Part shown: positions 1-5,623 of the stretch, piece by piece
How positions within the stretch are numbered: position 1 is the first letter of the stretch
Layout of the letters: each line of letters begins with the position of its first letter
Assembly (NCBI GenBank): GCA_947626405.1
Contig: CANQSE010000132.1
Location: 1 to 6,090, forward strand
Length of the DNA stretch: 6,090 nucleotides
Source of the DNA: an uncultured Acetatifactor sp.
GTDB taxonomy: Bacteria > Bacillota > Clostridia > Lachnospirales > Lachnospiraceae
Reading direction: 5' to 3'
Position numbers and translations under genes: made by a program
The notes under the pieces: generated by a model
Seen by the model: only the letters and a program-made list of their open reading frames with translations
Database searches by the model: none
Told to the model about the DNA's origin: nothing

Positions 1-756
1 GCCGAGCGCGGGAAGCCGCCTGTGGGATCCATTTTCCTGGACGCTTATCAGGACGGCAACAACGTTGTGATCGAGGTCAGGGACGACGGCAACGGCATCG
101 ATATTGATGCCGTGAGGAACAAGGCCATCGAGAGAGGGACAATCACGGTGGAGCAGGCCGCAAACATGACCGACAAGGAAATTATAGATTTGCTTATCCT
201 GCCCAGCTTTTCCACTGCCAAGCAGGTCACGGACGTATCGGGCCGCGGCGTGGGACTTGACGTGGTAAAATCAAAGATCGAATCGCTGAGCGGCGAGGTA
301 GAGGTAAAGACAAAGCTTGGACAGGGAAGCACATGGACGATCCGCCTTCCCCTGACGCTTGCCATTATACAGGCGCTGATGGTCGTGGTCGGAGACGAAA
401 AATACGCTATCTCCCTTGGCTCAATACAGACTCTGGAGGATATCCCGCCCAGTGATATCAAGCTTGTCCAGAATAAGGAAGTGATCCATCTGAGAGGAAA
501 CGTAATTCCGATTATCAGACTGAATCAGGTCCTGGACGTTGAGAGCAAGCGCTCCAAGGAAGACAATCTTATTGTCGTAATTGTAAAGAAGGGAGACAAG
601 ACGGCGGGCCTTGTCATTGACGAACTGATCGGCCAGCAGGAGATAGTTATCAAATCTCTTGGCAAGTATATCAAGCACTGTAAATTCATCAGCGGAGCAA
701 CCATACTTGGAGACGGCGAAATCGCTCTGATTCTGGATGCAAACGCATTAATCTAA
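1..756 (+). CDS. cheA: Chemotaxis histidine kinase CheA, C-terminal part (5' end outside window)
   Basis: CheA is the cytoplasmic histidine autokinase that receives signals from chemoreceptors through CheW and passes phosphate to CheY and CheB. The reading frame is open from base 1, so the 251 visible residues are a fragment cut by the window edge, not a short gene; full CheA proteins are usually about 650-700 residues. Seen: the ATP-lid motifs DDGNGI (visible residues 28-33) and SGRGVGLDVV (80-89), then GQGSTW (107-112) and LPLTLAI (116-122), which close the HATPase fold. The remainder, about 117-251, is the P5 CheW-like regulatory domain, containing HLRGNVIPIIRL and ending in the typical GDGEIALILD segment. 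The phosphotransfer (P1), CheY-binding (P2), dimerisation and N-box regions lie upstream of the window. A TAA stop at 754-756 is followed 18 bases later by cheW in the same frame, which fits co-transcription and coupled expression. Nothing looks damaged. Confidence 0.97.
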   Translation, partial: AERGKPPVGSIFLDAYQDGNNVVIEVRDDGNGIDIDAVRNKAIERGTITVEQAANMTDKEIIDLLILPSFSTAKQVTDVSGRGVGLDVVKSKIESLSGEVEVKTKLGQGSTWTIRLPLTLAIIQALMVVVGDEKYAISLGSIQTLEDIPPSDIKLVQNKEVIHLRGNVIPIIRLNQVLDVESKRSKEDNLIVVIVKKGDKTAGLVIDELIGQQEIVIKSLGKYIKHCKFISGATILGDGEIALILDANALI

Positions 757-774
757 GAAAGGGAGTATACGGTT

Positions 775-1260
775 ATGGATTTGAGCACAAATGTTAATAA
801 GGGCACCTCGGACGAGGTGAGCAAGCGCTCCGAGGAGGTTATCCAGTATATTGTGATCCGGCTGGGCAAGGAACAGTACGGAGTGGATATCAGAAATATC
901 GACACCATCACCAGGATGCAGCACGTTACCCGTGTACCCCAGATGCCTGCATATTTAAAGGGCGTCATAAATCTTCGCGGCGTGGTGATTCCGGTTATGA
1001 GCATGCGCCTGAGGATGAACCTTCCTGCGGACGAGATCACAAAGTCCACAAGAATCATCGTCTTAAAGCTTGAACAGGAGGGGAGCATAGGGTTTATCGT
1101 GGACGAGGTAAAAGAGGTTGTAAGCCTGAACGTTGACGATATTGAAAAGCTCGGCGACACGACAAAGGACGGAAAGGCGAATCTCATAAATGCCGTCGGC
1201 AAGCACAACGGAGATCTGATATCCCTGTTTGACTTAAACGCAATTACTTTAGACTGCTAG
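775..1260 (+). CDS. cheW: Chemotaxis coupling protein CheW
   Basis: CheW is the soluble adaptor that links methyl-accepting chemoreceptors to CheA in signalling arrays. The 161-residue length is normal for the family (about 150-170). After a polar N-terminal stretch of about 20 residues, the SH3-like CheW fold runs from about residue 22 to the end. Its hallmark is RVPQMPAYLKGVINLRG at residues 53-69, followed by VVIPV, the segment that contacts receptor and the CheA P5 domain. A later block, GFIVDEVKEVV, is also typical. The ATG is supported by a GGGAG ribosome binding site at 761-765, 9 bases upstream. The gene ends with tandem stops (TAG at 1258-1260, then in-frame TAA). It follows cheA by 18 bases and precedes cheC by 31, as in the Bacillus cheA-cheW-cheC-cheD order. 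A CheV is unlikely because no receiver domain is present. Confidence 0.96.
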   Translation: MDLSTNVNKGTSDEVSKRSEEVIQYIVIRLGKEQYGVDIRNIDTITRMQHVTRVPQMPAYLKGVINLRGVVIPVMSMRLRMNLPADEITKSTRIIVLKLEQEGSIGFIVDEVKEVVSLNVDDIEKLGDTTKDGKANLINAVGKHNGDLISLFDLNAITLDC

Positions 1261-1291
1261 TAAATATGATATCTGAAAGGAGACGCTTCTC

Positions 1292-1915
1292 ATGGGTGAG
1301 ATGACGTTGGAACAGGTTACGGAAAATTATTATGATGTCCTTAAGGAGCTGGGGAACATCGGTGCGGGCAATGCCATGACGGCGCTGGCTCAGATGCTGC
1401 AGTGCAAGGTGGACATGAAAGTGCCGCAGGTAAGGCTTTTGGATTTTGCCTCCGTGGGCGAAATGATGGGCGGCGAAGAACAGATTATGCTGGGTGTATT
1501 TCTCGGCGTGGAAGGCGATATCACCGGAAGCATGATGTTTATGGTGGAAGAAGAAAGCGCGCGCCATCTTATCCGCAAGATAACAATGGGAATGCTGCCC
1601 GAGGGCTCGGAATTTGAGGAGATGGGCCTGTCGGCCATGAAAGAGGTTGGCAACATTATAACGGGAGCGTATCTTAATTCTCTCTCAATGATGACGAATC
1701 TTAAGATTTTCCCGACGCCTCCGGCGCTTACCATTGATATGGCGGGAGCAATCCTGAGCGTGCCGGCTATTCAGTTTGGTATTTTCGGGGATAAGATACT
1801 GCTGATCCAGTCGCAGTTTTACGATGATGTGGAGCTGGACGGGTACTTTATACTGATTCCAGATCTTGAGTCTTATGCCAGGATCCTGACGGCTCTGGGG
1901 CTGCCGGTTGTATAA
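1292..1915 (+). CDS. cheC: CheY-P phosphatase CheC
   Basis: CheC belongs to the CheC/CheX/FliY phosphatase family. It hydrolyses phosphorylated CheY and binds CheD, forming the CheC-CheD-CheYp feedback loop of Gram-positive chemotaxis. The 207 residues match Bacillus CheC (about 209). Both pseudo-symmetric active-site helices carry the E-x-x-N signature: ELGN near the N terminus (E19, N22) and EVGN in the second half (E118, N121). Two intact sites point to CheC rather than CheX, which has one. There is no FliM/FliN-type C-terminal domain as in FliY. Other family features are the TPPALTIDMAGAI segment and a C terminus like that of Bacillus CheC (IPDLESY...ALGLPVV). The start is set by AAAGGAG at 1276-1282, 9 bases before ATG. 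The next gene, cheD, is its functional partner, but the 66-base gap between them is the largest in the window. Confidence 0.96.
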   Translation: MGEMTLEQVTENYYDVLKELGNIGAGNAMTALAQMLQCKVDMKVPQVRLLDFASVGEMMGGEEQIMLGVFLGVEGDITGSMMFMVEEESARHLIRKITMGMLPEGSEFEEMGLSAMKEVGNIITGAYLNSLSMMTNLKIFPTPPALTIDMAGAILSVPAIQFGIFGDKILLIQSQFYDDVELDGYFILIPDLESYARILTALGLPVV

Positions 1916-1981
1916 AATGAGCAAAGCCGCGGGCTGAACTGTTTAACTATAATATTGACATGAAGGATATGGAATTGACTC
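1916..1981 (+). promoter_or_regulatory. cheC-cheD intergenic region with -10-like box and weak ribosome binding site
   Basis: This 66-base spacer holds a small GC hairpin (AGCC-GCG-GGCT, 1925-1935), a perfect TATAAT at 1948-1953 and a perfect TTGACA at 1955-1960. The two hexamers are in the wrong order for one sigma-A promoter. No good -35 lies 16-18 bases upstream of TATAAT, and only 'actcat' lies 17 bases after TTGACA. A functional internal promoter is therefore possible but weakly supported. The cheD Shine-Dalgarno is poor: AAGGA at 1963-1967 is 14 bases from the ATG, and the only closer match is GGA at 1971-1973, 8 bases away. I see no T-tract, so this is not a terminator. Confidence 0.25.
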
Positions 1982-2473
1982 ATGAGTGAGATTATAAAAG
2001 TGGGAATGGCGGATTTAAAGACCTGTGTAAGTCCCAACGGAGTGACCACTCTGGGACTTGGCTCCTGTGTTGGAATCGCCATACGGGATCCTGTAACTAA
2101 GATCGGTGGTCTGGCGCATGTCATGCTGCCGGACAGTACCGCCATCCGGAACGGAAATTTAACAGTAGCAAAATTTGCGGATACAGGGATTGTGGAGCTT
2201 GTCCTCCAGATGGAAAAGCTCGGCGCAAAACGAAGCCGCATGGTGGCAAAAATTGCGGGAGGCGCTACCATGTTCTCCTTCGAGGGCAAAAGTACAGCCA
2301 TGGGTCAGGTCGGTCAGAGGAATGTGGAGGCTACAAAGGCAAAGCTTAAAGAATTGCGGATTCCGATTCTGGCGGAAGACACAGGGGCCAATTACGGAAG
2401 GACGGTAATTTTTTACCCTGAAACCGGAGAATTTCACATCCGCGCGGTCGGAAAATCCGAGTCGGTGATCTGA
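1982..2473 (+). CDS. cheD: Chemoreceptor glutamine deamidase CheD
   Basis: CheD converts specific glutamines of methyl-accepting chemoreceptors to glutamate, and in Bacillus it also forms a regulatory complex with CheC. The 163 residues match the family (about 155-165). The papain-like catalytic triad can be placed: C29 in GLGSCVGIAI, H46 in GLAHVMLP, and T23 in TTLGLGSC. The T-C spacing of 6 and C-H spacing of 17 equal those of Thermotoga CheD (T21, C27, H44), so the enzyme looks catalytically intact. The C-terminal half includes the GGA motif in KIAGGATMF and the terminal GRTVIFYPETGEFHIRAVGK block. ATG 1982 is the only reasonable start: an in-frame TGA lies at 1976-1978, and the next ATG would remove eight residues. 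The ribosome binding site is weak, unlike its neighbours. A small membrane-protein gene follows after 27 bases. Confidence 0.96.
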   Translation: MSEIIKVGMADLKTCVSPNGVTTLGLGSCVGIAIRDPVTKIGGLAHVMLPDSTAIRNGNLTVAKFADTGIVELVLQMEKLGAKRSRMVAKIAGGATMFSFEGKSTAMGQVGQRNVEATKAKLKELRIPILAEDTGANYGRTVIFYPETGEFHIRAVGKSESVI

Positions 2474-2500
2474 CTGAGGACTGTGAAGGAAAGTGACAAT

Positions 2501-2806
2501 ATGGATAGAAAAAATATACCTCTGCTCTTTATGCTGACGGCGGGAGCCGTGACGGCCATAATTACTTTTGTAAGGGAGCTTCCCCTGGTCGAGAGAATGG
2601 TCTGGCTGTTTTCGGTTATGCTTTTGTTCTTTGTCCTGGGCAGCGTGATTAAGTGGACGCTGGACTTCTTTGACAACCAGAACGAGCAGCGCAGGCTGAA
2701 GGACGGAGAAGTCATAGAGAAAGAGGCCGAGGGCCAGGAGGACGTACAGAAGGCGGCTGAAGACGAAGAACCCGCACCGGAGAACACCGGAAAGCAAACA
2801 GTCTGA
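2501..2806 (+). CDS. Small two-TM membrane protein with acidic cytoplasmic tail, function unknown
   Basis: I do not recognise a named family. The 101-residue product has two hydrophobic helices, about residues 6-24 and 32-50, joined by a very short loop (RELPLVE). A polar tail from about residue 51 follows, with 14 Asp/Glu in its last 44 residues and a Pro/Glu-rich end. Basic residues R3/K4 and K51 flank the helices and suggest both termini are cytoplasmic, forming a hairpin in the inner membrane. I chose ATG 2501 because AAGGA at 2486-2490 sits 10 bases upstream. A GTG at 2483 would add six residues, but its only Shine-Dalgarno (GAGGA, 2476-2480) ends 2 bases before it. The gene lies between cheD and fliA, where Bacillus has none, in the same operon orientation. 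The location suggests a role in motility, but that is inference. A direct repeat and hairpin overlap its stop codon. Confidence 0.82.
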   Translation: MDRKNIPLLFMLTAGAVTAIITFVRELPLVERMVWLFSVMLLFFVLGSVIKWTLDFFDNQNEQRRLKDGEVIEKEAEGQEDVQKAAEDEEPAPENTGKQTV

Positions 2807-2818
2807 ATGAGCAGACTG
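2799..2818 (+). other. Small hairpin over the stop codon of the upstream gene, ahead of fliA
   Basis: CAGTCT (2799-2804) and AGACTG (2813-2818) are perfect 6-base inverted repeats around an 8-base loop that contains most of the TGA stop. There is no U-tract, so it is not an intrinsic terminator. It lies 14 bases before the fliA Shine-Dalgarno. It could be a weak mRNA structure affecting translation or decay, or chance. Confidence 0.35.
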
Positions 2819-2829
2819 AATAAACAGAC
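2804..2829 (+). repeat. Two-copy 13-base tandem repeat upstream of the fliA ribosome binding site
   Basis: TGAATGAGCAGAC (2804-2816) is followed directly by TGAATAAACAGAC (2817-2829), with 11 of 13 positions identical. The first copy begins at the stop codon of the preceding gene, and the second ends just before GGGAAAGGAG. This most simply reflects a local tandem duplication that lengthened the spacer. A partly related AAACAGTC lies just upstream at 2796-2803. Confidence 0.55.
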
Positions 2830-2847
2830 GGGAAAGGAGCAGGTTTC

Positions 2848-3621
2848 ATGGATGAGACGGGCAGAAAAAAGCTGTTGGAAGATTATGCAAAGACCAAATC
2901 ACCGGAAGCCAGAGAGAAGATCATCTTAGAGTATGCTCCTCTTGTCCGTGTGGTAGCCGGAAGGCTCAGCATGTATCTTGGATATAATGTTGAATATGAG
3001 GACGTGGTCAGCTACGGAATTTTCGGCCTGATAGATGCCATTGACAAGTTTGACTGCCTTAAGGAGGTCAAATTTGAGACCTATGCAAGTCTGCGCATCA
3101 GGGGCGCTATTCTTGATCAGATACGCCGTATGGATTGGATTCCAAGGACCATACGACAGAAGCAGAAGCGGATTGAGACTGTTATAAGAGAGATTGAGCA
3201 GAGTACAGGCAGAGGCGCAACGGACGAGGAGATTGCGGCGGGGCTTGGAATATCTGACAGCGAATATCTGGACTGGCAGTCGCAGATGAAGATTACAAGT
3301 CTGGTGTCTCTCAACGAATATATGGAACAGGGAAGCGATGTTCCGAGGGATTATAACAGAAATACATCCTCCAGTTTTGAATCGCCGGAGGAGAGGGTGG
3401 AAAAGAAAGAGCTTACCAGAGTGCTTGGTGAAGCTCTAAAGTTGTTAACTGACAAGGAACAGAAGGTCATTACCCTGTATTACTATGAGGAACTGACATT
3501 AAAGGAGATAAGCAATATTCTCGAGGTTTCTGAATCAAGGGTTTCACAGCTTCACACACGTGCGCTGCAGAAGATGAAGACCAAAATGGGAAATTACATG
3601 GGAATACTGAGGGATAATTAA
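2848..3621 (+). CDS. fliA: Motility sigma factor FliA/SigD (sigma-28 family)
   Basis: This sigma factor directs RNA polymerase to late flagellar, chemotaxis and autolysin promoters, and is normally held inactive by FlgM until the hook-basal body is complete. The 257 residues match Bacillus SigD (254). Region 2 runs from about residue 29 to 97 (YAPLVRVVAGRL, then EDVVSYGIFGLIDAIDKFD and FETYASLRIRGAILDQIR), followed by RRMDWIPRTIRQKQK, the signature stretch of the FliA/WhiG family. Region 3 is about 105-180. Region 4 is about 195-250, with the -35-binding helix-turn-helix at about 218-238 (LKEISNILEVSESRVSQLH). Region 1.1 is absent, as expected for group 3 sigmas. AAAGGAG at 2833-2839, 8 bases before ATG, fixes the start. 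The gene ends in tandem TAATAA. The position after cheD, one small ORF away, is the Bacillus fla/che arrangement. WhiG is the alternative within the family, but the flagellar context favours SigD. I see no flgM in the window. Confidence 0.96.
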   Translation: MDETGRKKLLEDYAKTKSPEAREKIILEYAPLVRVVAGRLSMYLGYNVEYEDVVSYGIFGLIDAIDKFDCLKEVKFETYASLRIRGAILDQIRRMDWIPRTIRQKQKRIETVIREIEQSTGRGATDEEIAAGLGISDSEYLDWQSQMKITSLVSLNEYMEQGSDVPRDYNRNTSSSFESPEERVEKKELTRVLGEALKLLTDKEQKVITLYYYEELTLKEISNILEVSESRVSQLHTRALQKMKTKMGNYMGILRDN

Positions 3622-3647
3622 TAAGTCGTTCAAATGGGGACAATACT

Positions 3648-5237
3648 ATGCAAAATGGATACTTTCGGCTAGTGAGTGATCCGAACGGATTCGGGGTGGC
3701 GATATACCAGCCCAGGGACGGAGGAGAGGACATCCAGATCGGGGAACTCCTGGGATATCTGGACGGTCTTGGAATCGGATATGACAGAAAGCGAATAGAG
3801 ATGCTTCTTATGGATGAGGAGGACGGCGTGTGCCATCTGAGCAGTGGCGCATGTCCTGATTATCCTGAATCCTATCAGCTCATTACGGACGAGGACGGAA
3901 TGAAGGCTGTCGTGCGTTTTACCCCGCCTTCCGAAACCGGCAAGAGACTGACTCAGGACGATTTCATAAGGGATTTAACGTTTAAGGGTATTACCTTCGG
4001 GATCCAGACGGCGAATCTGCAGGCGCATTTTGAAACGCAGGGAAAATACTGCACGGACATTCTGGTAGCCAAGGGAGAAGCGCCTGTTCAGGGAGAGGAC
4101 GCAAGGATCGAATATTGTTTCAATACCGACATGCACAGACGTCCGGCCCAGCGAGAGGACGGCAGCGTGGATTATTTCCATATGACCACCATCAACCAGT
4201 GCAGGAAGGGCGACGTGCTGGCCAGGATTATTCCGGAAAAACCGGGTATTGATGGACATGACATCTACGGAAAGGCGGTAAAGCCCAGGGAGGTTCGCAG
4301 GGAGACACTCAAATTCGGGAGAAACATAGAGCTCTCGGAGGATAAGCTGACCATTACGACGCTGGTGGACGGACATGTTTCTCTGGTGGACGACAAGGTC
4401 TTTGTCAACGACGTGTACGAGACAAAGGGCGTCGATATAGCGACGGGAAATATCGACTACGAGGGGAGCGTCCATGTGGACGGCAACGTAGCCGAAAATT
4501 TCGAGGTCAAGGCGGGCGGCAACGTAATTATTGACGGCCTCGTGGAGGGCGCCAGAGTTATCGCCGGCGGAAATATCATTATCGCAAAGGGCATGAACGG
4601 CATGCAGAAGGGATATCTCAAGGCAGGCGGGGACGTGGTTGTTAAATTCCTTGAAAACGCCAGAGTAGCGGCCGGAGGATATGTGGAGGCCGAGGCTATT
4701 ATGCACAGCAAGGTTTCCGCGGGCGGCGAGGTGCGCGTTGAGGGACGAAAGGGCGTCGTCGTGGGAGGTTATGTCCAGGCCGGCCTTAAAATCACTGCCA
4801 AGACTATCGGGGCAGGCATGGGGGCGTCAACAATACTTGAGGTGGGCGTGAATCCGCTGCTCAAGACGCAGTACGGACGTTTCCAGAAGGCGCAGGAGGA
4901 ACTGGCCAAGACGGTAAAAAATGCGGGCGTCATTCTGTCCAATTTTAAGGAGAAGATTGCAAAAGGCTTTCAGTATAACGAGAGCCAGTTGAAATATATG
5001 AAAAGCGTGGCCAAAATAGTTGAGGAAAAGGGCGCGGAGCTTGAGCAGATGAATCAGCGTATGGAGCGTTTCAGGGCCATGATGGAGATCCAGAAGCAGG
5101 CGGAGGTTGTAGTAAACAACGAGGTACATCCCGGTACGACAATAATAATCGGAGACGCCACGAGGACTATACAGTCAAGCTTTCACTACTGCAAGTTTAT
5201 AAGGGACAAGGGAGAGATTACGATGAAGCCCATGTAG
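3648..5237 (+). CDS. fapA: FapA-family (DUF342) flagellar assembly protein with beta-helix and coiled coil
   Basis: DUF342/FapA proteins are cytoplasmic; the name comes from Vibrio vulnificus FapA, which is needed for flagellation. The biochemical role in Clostridia is not settled. Seen in the 529 residues: an N-terminal domain (about 1-165) opening MQNGYFRLVSDPNGFGV; a block at about 174-215 with the family pattern KGDVLARIIPEKPGIDGHDI; then a right-handed beta-helix at about 268-400. The helix is built of short repeats with recurring Gly-Gly turns (VKAGGNVIIDG, VIAGGNIIIAKG, LKAGGDVVVKF, VAAGGYVEAEA, VSAGGEVRVEG). Residues about 405-490 are a charged, probably coiled-coil helix, followed by a C-terminal cap (HPGTTIIIGDATRTI) to 529. 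There is no signal peptide or TM segment. GGGGA at 3636-3640, 7 bases before ATG, supports the start. It follows fliA by 26 bases. The C-terminal cap resembles the beta-strand end of MinC-like folds, but no septum role is implied. Confidence 0.92.
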   Translation: MQNGYFRLVSDPNGFGVAIYQPRDGGEDIQIGELLGYLDGLGIGYDRKRIEMLLMDEEDGVCHLSSGACPDYPESYQLITDEDGMKAVVRFTPPSETGKRLTQDDFIRDLTFKGITFGIQTANLQAHFETQGKYCTDILVAKGEAPVQGEDARIEYCFNTDMHRRPAQREDGSVDYFHMTTINQCRKGDVLARIIPEKPGIDGHDIYGKAVKPREVRRETLKFGRNIELSEDKLTITTLVDGHVSLVDDKVFVNDVYETKGVDIATGNIDYEGSVHVDGNVAENFEVKAGGNVIIDGLVEGARVIAGGNIIIAKGMNGMQKGYLKAGGDVVVKFLENARVAAGGYVEAEAIMHSKVSAGGEVRVEGRKGVVVGGYVQAGLKITAKTIGAGMGASTILEVGVNPLLKTQYGRFQKAQEELAKTVKNAGVILSNFKEKIAKGFQYNESQLKYMKSVAKIVEEKGAELEQMNQRMERFRAMMEIQKQAEVVVNNEVHPGTTIIIGDATRTIQSSFHYCKFIRDKGEITMKPM

Positions 5238-5278
5238 GGTTTATCACATTCGGCGCGCGGGAAAGGAGCTGCAGGCAT

Positions 5279-5584
5279 ATGGCATTTGGAGCGATAGAGC
5301 TTACCACGATCACCAGGGCCCAGGATTATACGACGGTCAAGCACAACGAGGACAACAAAGGATTTGTGGATCAGACAAATTTTGGACAGCAGGTGCAGAA
5401 GACCGCTGAACAGAATATGCGGCAGGTCCGCCAGAGCGACGACCCCGAATGGCACCAGCAGAATCCCGATGCCAGGGAAAAGGGAAAGAACGAATACCAG
5501 GGCGACGGCGGGAGGAACCGTAAGAGGGGCGCAAATGAGCGCGCGGCGGTTCAGGGACACACCGGATTTGATATTAAAATCTGA
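5279..5584 (+). CDS. Small hydrophilic flagellar-operon protein, function unknown
   Basis: I do not recognise a characterised family. The 101 residues are highly polar, with 12 glutamines, no cysteine, one tryptophan (W58 or close by) and no TM segment or signal peptide. Three zones are visible. The N terminus (MAFGAIELTTITRAQDY, about 1-17) is moderately hydrophobic. A Gln/Asn-rich, probably helical middle (about 20-55) contains FGQQVQKTAEQNMRQVRQ. A basic, Gly-rich and likely disordered stretch follows (EKGKNEYQGDGGRNRKRG, about 67-84), ending in a short C-terminal motif, GHTGFDIKI. GAAAGGAG at 5261-5268, 10 bases before ATG, gives strong support for translation. It lies 41 bases after fapA and 39 before the SwrB-like gene, so a flagellar role is a reasonable inference. 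FlgM was considered, but I see no FlgM-like helices or position. An overlapping +frame ORF has no comparable ribosome binding site. Confidence 0.82.
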   Translation: MAFGAIELTTITRAQDYTTVKHNEDNKGFVDQTNFGQQVQKTAEQNMRQVRQSDDPEWHQQNPDAREKGKNEYQGDGGRNRKRGANERAAVQGHTGFDIKI

Positions 5585-5589
5585 ATGTG

Positions 5590-5599
5590 GGCGGCCGCC
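5590..5599 (+). repeat. 10-base GC palindrome in the spacer before the SwrB-like gene
   Basis: GGCGGCCGCC is a perfect self-complementary 10-mer 5 bases after the upstream stop codon. An alternative small stem can form with the following bases (CGCC 5596-5599 with GGCG 5604-5607, loop TGAC). No T-run follows, so it is not a typical terminator. It could act as an mRNA structure near the next start, or be a chance feature. Confidence 0.35.
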
Positions 5600-5623
5600 T
5601 GACGGCGCTCGGAAAGAGGACGG

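Noticed and set aside
543..831. 13-base exact repeat GAGCAAGCGCTCC in cheA (543-555) and cheW (819-831)
   Set aside because: It lies in coding sequence at non-equivalent positions, encoding polar KRS-containing stretches. One short match over this length is plausible by chance.
1960..1989. Possible leader peptide (MKDMELTHE) overlapping the cheD start
   Set aside because: It is nine codons long with no ribosome binding site upstream; the AAGGA lies inside it. It looks accidental, though its stop overlapping the cheD start could in principle couple translation.
2483..2500. GTG start extending the small membrane protein by six residues
   Set aside because: Its Shine-Dalgarno candidate ends 2 bases before the GTG, while ATG 2501 has AAGGA at a normal 10-base spacing.
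2159..2797. Antisense open frame (212 codons) across cheD and the small membrane-protein gene
   Set aside because: It overlaps two well-supported sense genes and their junction, and its composition is Arg/His/Cys-rich like a shadow frame.
3975..4706. Long antisense open frame (243 codons) opposite fapA
   Set aside because: It lies wholly inside the fapA beta-helix region, has no ribosome binding site context or recognisable domain, and is explained by the repetitive Gly/Val codon pattern of the sense strand.
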